NCBI GenBank assembly: GCA_022736535.1
Contig: DZCT01000346.1
Span: 1-5,561, forward strand
DNA length: 5,561 nt
Direction of reading: 5' to 3'
DNA from: Desulfatirhabdium butyrativorans
GTDB taxonomy: Bacteria; Desulfobacterota; Desulfobacteria; Desulfobacterales; JAIFKL01
In this document: in pieces, positions 1 through 5,561 of the stretch
How the letters are laid out: each line of letters opens with the position of its first letter
How positions within the stretch are numbered: position 1 is the stretch's first letter
Notes under the pieces: generated by a model
What the model was told of the DNA's origin: nothing
What the model saw: only the letters and a program-made list of their open reading frames with translations
Databases searched by the model: none
Program-made: the position numbers and the translations under genes

Positions 1-3000
1 CGGGTTCCTCGCCTTCAGTGCGGGTCATAATCTTGCGTCCCAGTCCGTCATAAAAAGAACGGGAATGCAGAAATCCGTCACCCGCGCTGCTGTCCCGCTG
101 CCGGGTTTCCACCCAGTTGATGCGTCTCCCTCCTTGGATCTCATGGGCAAGCACATAGTCATATTCCACCGTGTGTCCCGCATCCGGCGGTTTGATGATA
201 TGAACCAGCCGTCCGAAGGTATCATAGCCATAGCTCGTGGTATGGCTGTTGAAATCGGTGGAGGATGTCATCACGCCCAGACCGAAATCATAACTTGCGA
301 GAACCGTGAGCGTCGTATCGCCGGTATGGATGATCTCCTGAACCGGAAAAGTGTGATATTCGCTGTCATAGACGATTTCACGCTTATGCCCGGGTGACTG
401 TCCGTACAACGCGTCATAGACAGCGATCACATTTCCGTAAGTGTCGTAATCGTTTCGCACGGTAACTGCATAATGGGTCTCCTCAATCCAATCTTCTGTT
501 TTTGTGAGATTCCCTTTGCTCACCTGTCCGAACGGAAGATTGTCGAAATAACTCCGCTGATGGCTTGCGATTGCGCCGGTTTCATCTGTTACAGTGCTTT
601 CCACCACTTTATCCAGAATCCAGGCACTCTGCCCGGACGGATAAGCAGCGGTGTAAACTGTCTCCGTAATCCTTTCATCATTCCATCCCGCATCGGTCCG
701 CCCGTTTTCATATTGCCGGGTCATGTTGCCGAAATCATCATATCCGAATTCCCATTTCAGGGTGACAGGCGCGCCGTTTCCTTTTTCCAGAACGGTTTGA
801 ATTTTTTTCTCCTGAAACGGAAAGGTCACATCTCGCAAATCGCCGTTTGCGCCGTCAGACAGCTTTCGGGTTTGCCATGTATAGGTCTCCTGATAAAATT
901 CCTGCCCGGATATGTTTTGAACAGACAAATTGAGCGGCTTGCCCTTGAGCGCGTCATTTTCCATGCCTGTATCGAATTGATAGGCCATCAGCAGATCCGG
1001 AATGGTATTATCTCCGATCTCCTGCTTTTCCGCTTGTGCAAAGCCCCGAAATTCCTTTTCTTCGCCATCGTAGAAGCCGTCGTGATAGACAATGGAAGTT
1101 TGATAAAGGCTGCCCCGTCCGTCAGCCACATCAAAGCCTGACAGCACAGTAACGGGAGTAGGAACACCTGCGATCCATTCCTTTCCGGCCGCTCTGTCCC
1201 GAATCAGTTCCTGCGTGGTGTCGCTGTAATGAAAGAAGATGGTTTTGCCGATGCCGTTAGTCACGGTCTTGAGCAGATAGGGCTTTTCATTCGGGCAGAG
1301 TTCGAGATATTGCCATATCTTATCAGGATTTCCGTCCGCATCTTCAGGATAGTTCCATAAAAAATCGGCGGTGCCGTTTCCGTTCATGTCCGCAGGCTGC
1401 ACACTGGTATTGTCTAACCGCACCGGAACATTGCTGATTTCAAAAGGCCCGTCAAATCCTCGGCTGTCCCGGTTGAGCCAGTAGTGGATTTTATCCGCAT
1501 AATCCGGGGCATACACGATGTCGCTCAGTCCATCGCCATTGATATCCATGAGCATCAGCTTTTCCCAGTTGGCTTTCACGGACGGAATCAGCCCGGAATC
1601 CGGAGAATTTGTCATATTTTGGGGCGCATCCCAGTTTCCCCTGCCCATGGAAGGCCAATATGTGCAGACTCCGTCTTTCAGAAGAACGATGTCCTGAAGC
1701 CTGTCGCCGTTCATATCTGCCAGTTTCATGCCGGGTTCTGTGTCAAAGGTCATGCCCAGCCCGGGTTTCTCCAGCACAAGTTCATATTCTTTTCCCTTGT
1801 TATTGATGAAATAGGAATAAGCATCCGGACCGTTGCAGTACATCACATCAATGTGCTTGTCATTGTCTATGTCAATCAGGCGAACAGCCTCGTTTTCAAA
1901 ATCAAATGGAAAATTGCTTTTGTCTGCAAAGGTTTCTGCATCTCCCCACCGGCCGTTACCCAGATTGGGCCATAGGAAATAGGTGTCAGAGGATCGCCGT
2001 GAAATGAAATCGGTTTTGCCGTCCCCTGTGATGTCGGCAAGGGACGCGCCGCGATTGCCCAGCGCATCTCCGGGACTGTCGGACATCTTCGCCCATTGGC
2101 CCCAGTGGTGTGTTCCATCGGATCCCATGCCCATATTCAGATAAACTTCATGTGCTCCTGACTTTGCGATCAGAAGGTCCGGCAGACCATCCGCGTTCAT
2201 GTCGTTCAGAGCCGCGTCCGCATCGTTTGCCATTCGGATACCCGGCGGAGATTCTCCTGAGTTTGGGCCTTTTATTGCGATGACTTTTGCCGCTGACGAA
2301 TCAAATCGGGTGTAGCTAAATTCCGCCGGAGGAAGTGATGTACGGCCGTCATCACCCACCAGTGTCACGCTTTTGAGCAGGCTCAGGTATGTATCATCGA
2401 AGTATGCAAAATCGTATCGCCGGATAAGCCGGTCTTTGGTTTTCATGGATACGGATTTGCATCGGAAAGCGGTTTTCAGGCGAAAGGTGGGGCGGTAATC
2501 CGCCAGGTCATCGGGGCGGGATTCGTATTCAAAACTTATTTTGTGGTTGTTATAGGCAATTTCGGAGAGATATTGTTGGGGGCTGCTGTCCAATTTACGA
2601 TATTTGAACAAAATTGTATTGCCGTTGGTGTCCTGTATTTCCTGAAGCAGCCAGCAGAAGATTTTCGTGCCGCTTTTAATTTGGCTGCCTTCATCCGGGC
2701 CATAAACATATTTCATTCCCGAGGGATTTGTCGCAATCCAGCCCTGGCCGCTCTTTTCATACCGCACAAACGCGCCTTCGTTTTCATGCCGGAAAACACC
2801 GCCCCCTATCGGCACAAGTTCTTCTCCGCCGCTTTCAATAAACGTATCAGCATCATTGTATCGCGGCAGCCCCTTGTCAGTCTGCCGCTGGATATACGGA
2901 ACAGACAGGGACCATCCGGGACCGAATACGCCGTTGGGATTTCCCCCGTTATACCGCAGACTGAAATCCGGCTGAAATCCGGCCCGACCGGGCGGAAGCT

Positions 3001-3205
3001 TTAAGATAATCGCGTAGGTCGTTGTTCCGGAATTAAGCTGCGGTTCAAAAGATTCGCCCAAGCCCTCAACAGAACCGGGACCGGAGGGCAGGGAAATCAC
3101 ATTAGGTTTGACACCGGATTTGTCAACGCCGGCGTAGGAAAGGTTTGCGAAAACCAGTAGCAGTGCGATAACGTAAAATTTTATGATTGAGCTTGCAGTT
3201 CTCAT
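1..3205 (-). CDS. Secreted SpvB/TcB-like FG-GAP and RHS/YD-repeat protein (3' end outside window)
   Basis: One frame stays open for 1068 codons from ATG 3205 to the left edge. An in-frame TGA at 3211-3209, two codons upstream, fixes this start. Residues 1-25 form a Sec signal peptide: basic start, hydrophobic core VIALLLVFA, cleavage likely after SYA. Residues about 45-290 are an SpvB-type domain, seen in PPGRAGFQPDFSLRYNGG (71-88), NGVFGPGWSLSVP (91-103) and GLPRYNDADTF (112-122). Six FG-GAP/VCBS loops follow (335-614), then a TcB-middle-like region (about 630-810) and YD/RHS motifs (YDDFGN 822, YDTYGN 920, YDTFGR 994, YDGLGR 1052). By family knowledge, such proteins build a beta-propeller plus a hollow RHS shell that encloses a C-terminal effector. 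That end is not visible here. Insecticidal Tc B subunits usually lack a Sec signal, so a surface or secreted role is more likely than a classical Tc complex; this is inference. The fold assignment is firm, the function is not. Confidence 0.95.
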   Translation of the reverse strand, partial: MRTASSIIKFYVIALLLVFANLSYAGVDKSGVKPNVISLPSGPGSVEGLGESFEPQLNSGTTTYAIILKLPPGRAGFQPDFSLRYNGGNPNGVFGPGWSLSVPYIQRQTDKGLPRYNDADTFIESGGEELVPIGGGVFRHENEGAFVRYEKSGQGWIATNPSGMKYVYGPDEGSQIKSGTKIFCWLLQEIQDTNGNTILFKYRKLDSSPQQYLSEIAYNNHKISFEYESRPDDLADYRPTFRLKTAFRCKSVSMKTKDRLIRRYDFAYFDDTYLSLLKSVTLVGDDGRTSLPPAEFSYTRFDSSAAKVIAIKGPNSGESPPGIRMANDADAALNDMNADGLPDLLIAKSGAHEVYLNMGMGSDGTHHWGQWAKMSDSPGDALGNRGASLADITGDGKTDFISRRSSDTYFLWPNLGNGRWGDAETFADKSNFPFDFENEAVRLIDIDNDKHIDVMYCNGPDAYSYFINNKGKEYELVLEKPGLGMTFDTEPGMKLADMNGDRLQDIVLLKDGVCTYWPSMGRGNWDAPQNMTNSPDSGLIPSVKANWEKLMLMDINGDGLSDIVYAPDYADKIHYWLNRDSRGFDGPFEISNVPVRLDNTSVQPADMNGNGTADFLWNYPEDADGNPDKIWQYLELCPNEKPYLLKTVTNGIGKTIFFHYSDTTQELIRDRAAGKEWIAGVPTPVTVLSGFDVADGRGSLYQTSIVYHDGFYDGEEKEFRGFAQAEKQEIGDNTIPDLLMAYQFDTGMENDALKGKPLNLSVQNISGQEFYQETYTWQTRKLSDGANGDLRDVTFPFQEKKIQTVLEKGNGAPVTLKWEFGYDDFGNMTRQYENGRTDAGWNDERITETVYTAAYPSGQSAWILDKVVESTVTDETGAIASHQRSYFDNLPFGQVSKGNLTKTEDWIEETHYAVTVRNDYDTYGNVIAVYDALYGQSPGHKREIVYDSEYHTFPVQEIIHTGDTTLTVLASYDFGLGVMTSSTDFNSHTTSYGYDTFGRLVHIIKPPDAGHTVEYDYVLAHEIQGGRRINWVETRQRDSSAGDGFLHSRSFYDGLGRKIMTRTEGEEP
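2..742 (-). repeat. YD/RHS repeat region of the SpvB-like gene
   Basis: From residue 822 to the edge the protein shows tyrosine-aspartate motifs typical of RHS/YD repeats: YDDFGN (822), YDTYGN (920), YDTFGR (994), and YDGLGR (1052), which resembles the motif found in TcB-type proteins. The copies are irregularly spaced and diverged. The RHS shell normally continues for several hundred more residues, so this is only its beginning. Confidence 0.7.
1358..2203 (-). repeat. Six FG-GAP/VCBS calcium-loop repeats within the SpvB-like gene
   Basis: Six copies of a D-x-[DNT]-x-[DN]-x-x-x-D loop begin at residues 335 (DMNADGLPD), 391 (DITGDGKTD), 445 (DIDNDKHID), 497 (DMNGDRLQD), 554 (DINGDGLSD) and 606 (DMNGNGTAD). 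They are spaced 56, 54, 52, 57 and 52 residues apart. A regular period near 54 residues is what blades of an integrin-like beta-propeller give. Copies 3 and 4 carry K or R where the usual Gly sits, and copy 6 has Asn for the central Asp, so calcium binding may differ between blades. The repeats are conserved at protein level only; I see no long DNA identity between copies. Confidence 0.85.
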
Positions 3206-3339
3206 AGTTCACCGATTAAAGCGGATTTAACTGTCTGATAGCGTTTGTTTTCCCCATCAGTGCGCCGATCTCCTTTGTCAGCCGGTTTTGATGCCTCGGC
3301 CAGCACTTCCGGGTCCGCGTCAATAAGGCCTGATACTTT
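3202..3339 (-). pseudogene. Possible C-terminal remnant of an unidentified gene
   Basis: Just past the DUF4276 stop, another frame is open for 45 codons after a TAA at 3342-3340. It reads KVSGLIDADPEVLAEASKP and then a charged, hydrophilic tail ending SALIGEL. It contains no ATG. Its TGA (3204-3202) overlaps the ATG of the SpvB-like gene (3205-3203) as ATGA, an arrangement typical of translationally coupled genes. The composition looks protein-like, but I recognise no family. It could be the leftover end of a gene whose front was lost when the ATPase/DUF4276 pair was inserted. It could also be a C-terminal extension of DUF4276 reached by a shift at the T5 run on the plus strand (3337-3341), or chance. 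Confidence 0.3.
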
Positions 3340-4007
3340 TTATACACTCAATTTCTGTCAGCCACTTATTGAAAATCGGACAATGCTTTCTTATTTTCAA
3401 CAAGCCAATCTCCTTGGCAACGGAAATTCCCGTGGATGTTTTTTTGAATCGTTTTGAAAGATGTTCCAGCCTTTTGGACGGTGCTGTCTGCGGTGAGTCG
3501 TCAATATCTTCGGGACTGCGGCAAACTGAAAGGATTTTGTCAATTTCCGACGGATTTACCCGGAGATGAGCCGCGAGTATCTGGGGGTCACTGAAGAGCA
3601 TGGCTTCAAATTCATGCATGGCAATATAAGGAATAAAACGCCTGTCGGAACCGTGATCGCCGAAGAATCTGTTCACCTCCTCTTTTGTTGCGTTATTCAC
3701 CGTTTCCGCTTTTCCGTCTGATGTGGCCTGCTTTTCAGCCTCTGTCATGCCGGGCCAGTCTTTCCTGATCCCGTAGTAATCCACAAAAAAGCGTCAGATA
3801 ACTGTCATGCCGCTGTTTCAGGTGCAGTCCGATGTCGTTTCTGACACGGGCGAATCTGACATCACCGCCTTTCTGTCCCGGTTTGGAAATGATGATCGGC
3901 GTAATATAAATTCTTTTTTCGGCCAGATACGGACTCATGATGTCCTGTATGAAGATTTTCTCGGTCAGACCCTACGCAAGGGCAACGATTTCAGCGTAAT
4001 CATTCAT
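3320..4007 (-). pseudogene. DUF4276 TOPRIM-like protein, disrupted by an amber codon and a frameshift
   Basis: The start is ATG 4007-4005, which overlaps the ATPase stop by 8 bp (ATGAATGA) with GGAGGG seven bases upstream. Read through its lesions the product is 228 residues, normal for DUF4276. Family features in order: the N-terminal VEGxTE motif region (residues 11-16, read here as A-stop-GLTE), GQKGG (44-48), VDYYGI (75-80), FIPYIAMHEFE (124-134), MLFSDP (136-141), PEDIDDSPQTAPSKR (165-179) and CPIFNKW (209-215). Lesion 1 is TAG at 3974-3972, codon 12, where the conserved acidic Glu is expected. Lesion 2 is one extra T in a T6 run (plus-strand A6, 3785-3790) after codon 74; removing it restores LFVDYYGI. 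DUF4276 proteins are related to TOPRIM nucleases of OLD-type systems and are usually paired with an ATPase, as here. The nuclease or effector role is inference. The gene is probably inactive unless it is recoded or mis-sequenced. Confidence 0.9.
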
Positions 4008-5097
4008 AGACTGGCCCTCCGGAAATCACGTTCTTGCTCCAGAGCTCACCCACCGAATAAGATTCAAGCCAGATGTCAAAGTCTTTCTCATCAAGTCTCT
4101 CAAAGGTTGAAGCACCGTCTTTCCGGATGACAACAATCACATCCTCCAGACTGAAATGATCGATCAGAGCGGGAGACTGGGTGGCAACAATCACCTGCGT
4201 CCGCCGGGAGGCATTCTGAATCAGTTCCGCGAGTATGGGGATGGCGGACGGATGCAGGCCCAGTTCCGGCTCGTCAATGATGATTGCTGACGGCGGTTCC
4301 GGCTGAAGCAGTGCTGTCGCGAGGCAGATAAACCGGACGGATCCGTCGGAAAAATGATATGGCTGCATGGGATAATCCGAGCCGTTCTGGTGCCAGGAAA
4401 GACTGACTTTCCGCTTTTCTCCGAATTCGGTCACATCCAGGATGAAGTCATCAAAAAAAGGGATGACCAGACGCACCGAACACAGGATTTCATGATAGGC
4501 ATCCGCATCATTTTTTTTCAACCGCAGCAGATAAGGTGCAATGTTGGATGCATCGGAACGCAGAAATCTGTTGTCCTGAATGATCTCATAGTGACGCATG
4601 CCCGCAGTGGGGCCGGTATCATGGAAATGATATATCTGCCATGATGAAATCGCTTCATAAACCAATTTGCAATATTCGCTGTCCGCCGAATTACTTTTTG
4701 CCTCTTTTGCCAGCAATGATTTTCCGTCAGGGCTGTTGCCCAGTTCCTGCCAGCCATGTTCGTAATAAAGGGCTTCATTTGTGAGCAGACAGTTTTCCGA
4801 TGGTCCCGGTCTGAGACAAAAACGGTAACCGCTGACCCCGAATCGTGTTTCAAATTCCTGCCGCAACGTCACTTTGCGGCCGTTGAAAAGAAAGTCGCTG
4901 ATACCGCCTCCGGAGTGAATGTATTCACTGAGACTGCCTTCAGTGATTTTCCGCAGCATACGAAAGAATTCAATCAGGTTGCTTTTGCCGGCTCCGTTGC
5001 CGCCGATAAAGATGTTCAGTCTTTTCAGTTCAAAGTCTTTCAACTCGCGAACAGACTTGAATCCTTTTACTGTTAAGTGACTAAGAAAGTTACTCAT
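4000..5097 (-). CDS. COG4637-type AAA/ABC-like ATPase, probable sensor of a defence module
   Basis: The gene encodes 365 residues and is intact. Walker A is GGNGAGKSN (32-40), following the SMC/RecF-like opening LTVKGFKSVRELKDFELKRL. A degenerate ABC signature, SDGSVRF, lies at 250-256. Walker B and D-loop are IIIDEPELGLHP (272-283), with E276 the likely catalytic base. The switch region is VATQSPALIDHF (304-315). The C-terminus ESYSVGELWSKNVISGG matches the YSLGELW pattern of COG4637/AAA_21 predicted ATPases. I chose ATG 5097 because it sits next to the conserved opening and has a weak GGCGG eight bases upstream. ATG 5121 would add eight residues (MQNSAANI) and has no good Shine-Dalgarno sequence. 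The downstream DUF4276 gene overlaps its stop. Known relatives (OLD, PARIS AriA) act as nucleotide-gated sensors that hold or release a TOPRIM-type effector. That role is inferred here from the pairing. Confidence 0.95.
   Translation of the reverse strand: MSNFLSHLTVKGFKSVRELKDFELKRLNIFIGGNGAGKSNLIEFFRMLRKITEGSLSEYIHSGGGISDFLFNGRKVTLRQEFETRFGVSGYRFCLRPGPSENCLLTNEALYYEHGWQELGNSPDGKSLLAKEAKSNSADSEYCKLVYEAISSWQIYHFHDTGPTAGMRHYEIIQDNRFLRSDASNIAPYLLRLKKNDADAYHEILCSVRLVIPFFDDFILDVTEFGEKRKVSLSWHQNGSDYPMQPYHFSDGSVRFICLATALLQPEPPSAIIIDEPELGLHPSAIPILAELIQNASRRTQVIVATQSPALIDHFSLEDVIVVIRKDGASTFERLDEKDFDIWLESYSVGELWSKNVISGGPVYE
4015..4020 (-). promoter_or_regulatory. Strong ribosome binding site for the DUF4276 gene
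   Basis: GGAGGG on the minus strand lies inside the last codons of the ATPase gene, seven bases before ATG 4007. It decides the DUF4276 start and shows that the gene was built for efficient translation alongside the ATPase, although the reading frame now meets a stop after 11 codons. Confidence 0.65.
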
Positions 5098-5255
5098 TAT
5101 ATTTGCCGCCGAGTTCTGCATAAATTTTTGTGAAAGCCTCGGTTTGGAAACGAATGAGAGGGCAGCAGGCCGCAGTATGAATCGTCTTGCCCCCTCTCGT
5201 CACACCCACTGTATCCGGGGCAATGCCGCTGTGGTGTTTACTTTCCTTTTGATTG
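5098..5255 (-). other. Spacer upstream of the ATPase gene
   Basis: About 160 bp separate the adhesin-like gene from the ATPase start. The only structure I see is a 7-bp inverted repeat, GAGAGGG (5156-5162) and CCCTCTC (5192-5198), around a 29-base loop without a following T run on the minus strand, so it is a poor terminator. I find no convincing -35/-10 promoter pair. A frame open from 5314 ends at 5090, inside the ATPase start. Confidence 0.35.
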
Positions 5256-5561
5256 TTATTTCCACATAAACACCCGGATAAAACCAGTGCCGTCACCCCA
5301 ATCCCAGTGACCATCTACACCATAAGCTGACATAGATGTAGCACCGGTTGAGATTCTATAAGATATAGTTGTAATTCTCTGAAGCCAAGACCCATACCCA
5401 ACACCACTAGATACAGTACCAGCGTGGATGCTATCCATCATATACATATCACTCCCATTTTCATCACTGGCTCCCCAAACTATCGCCAAGCGGGGCAATG
5501 TGCCCAAGCCATGCTCTTTGTCATAGTTTTTACTTTTTTCGGCATAACACCAGCCGCTGTC
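5256..5561 (-). CDS. Adhesin or tail-fibre-like protein, C-terminal part (5' end outside window)
   Basis: A frame open from the right edge to TAA 5258-5256 gives 101 residues with no visible start; the TTG at 5507 is internal. The segment KEHGLGTLPRLAIVWGAS matches the HGLGxxP pattern common at the ends of phage tail fibres and similar beta-rich adhesins. The rest is rich in Gly, Ser, Thr and aromatic residues, with DGHWDWGDGTGFIRVFMWK near the end, and no membrane segment. Its base composition looks more AT-rich than the neighbouring genes, and its codons (ATA, TCT, AGT, GGT) differ from those of the ATPase, which hints at separate ancestry. The true protein is longer. A carbohydrate- or surface-binding role is inference from the motif; I do not recognise a named family. 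Confidence 0.6.
   Translation of the reverse strand, partial: DSGWCYAEKSKNYDKEHGLGTLPRLAIVWGASDENGSDMYMMDSIHAGTVSSGVGYGSWLQRITTISYRISTGATSMSAYGVDGHWDWGDGTGFIRVFMWK

Noticed and set aside
473..1141. Plus-strand open frame of 222 codons
   Set aside because: It lies wholly antisense to the YD/RHS and TcB-middle part of the long minus-strand gene and shows no recognisable domain. The minus-strand reading is continuous and family-like throughout.
1484..1975. Plus-strand open frame of 163 codons
   Set aside because: It is antisense to the FG-GAP loops, whose Asp codons (GAC/GAT) give GTC/ATC on the other strand and so keep it open. It has no family features.
2961..2982. Perfect tandem repeat of 11 bp (CTGAAATCCGG twice)
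   Set aside because: It encodes part of the conserved SpvB segment GFQPDFS, and the length is not a multiple of three. The protein shows no duplication or shift, so the identity is coincidental.
2543..3004. Plus-strand open frame of 153 codons
   Set aside because: It is antisense to the SpvB domain, where the minus-strand protein matches family motifs closely.
3972..3974. UAG read as pyrrolysine in the DUF4276 gene
   Set aside because: The position calls for an acidic Glu, not Pyl, and the separate frameshift would still break the gene. No pyl gene or suppressor tRNA is visible in the window.
3807..4130. Plus-strand open frame across the ATPase/DUF4276 junction
   Set aside because: It is a shadow of two recognised minus-strand genes. 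The amber codon and the frameshift are on the family-matching strand.
5256..5561. Variable region of a diversity-generating retroelement target
   Set aside because: The C-terminal, aromatic-rich sequence made this worth considering, but no template repeat or reverse transcriptase is in the window, and there is no AAY-rich variable pattern.
1..5561. CRISPR array, tRNA, rRNA or insertion sequence
   Set aside because: I found no regularly spaced direct repeats, no cloverleaf-like sequence, no rRNA signature and no transposase motifs on either strand.

Overview
All credible genes in this window lie on the minus strand. They are read here from high to low coordinates, and both outer genes run off the window edges. 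The content points to a Gram-negative environmental bacterium: a very long Sec-exported SpvB/FG-GAP/RHS protein, a mobile defence-type ATPase module, and a short adhesin-like gene. A member of the Desulfobacterota is possible, but nothing here fixes the taxon.

Layout in transcription order. (1) 5561-5256: the C-terminal 101 codons of an adhesin or tail-fibre-like protein with an HGLGxxP motif. (2) 5255-5098: a spacer of about 160 bp holding only a weak inverted repeat and the tail of a doubtful small ORF. (3) 5097-4000: an intact COG4637-type (AAA_21-like) ATPase with Walker A, Walker B and the family C-terminus. (4) 4007-3320: a DUF4276 TOPRIM-like gene that overlaps the ATPase stop and has a strong Shine-Dalgarno sequence. 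It is broken twice, by a TAG at the expected catalytic Glu of the VEGxTE motif and by one extra base in a T6 run. Everything else in the reading, down to the usual C-terminus, is preserved. (5) 3339-3202: about 45 codons of open frame without an ATG, whose stop overlaps the next start as ATGA. This may be a gene remnant. (6) 3205-1: the first 1068 codons of a secreted SpvB/TcB-like protein, with a signal peptide, an SpvB domain, six FG-GAP/VCBS calcium-loop repeats, a TcB-middle-like region and YD/RHS motifs. Its C-terminus lies beyond the left edge.

The ATPase and DUF4276 genes form a translationally coupled pair. It resembles the OLD/PARIS class of defence systems, in which a sensor ATPase controls a TOPRIM-type effector nuclease. 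Here the sensor is intact and the presumed effector is disabled, as expected when a toxic effector is lost first, or when the gene is recoded or mis-sequenced. The long secreted protein downstream is a separate function: a Tc-toxin-B/RHS-type shell that would normally carry a variable C-terminal domain.
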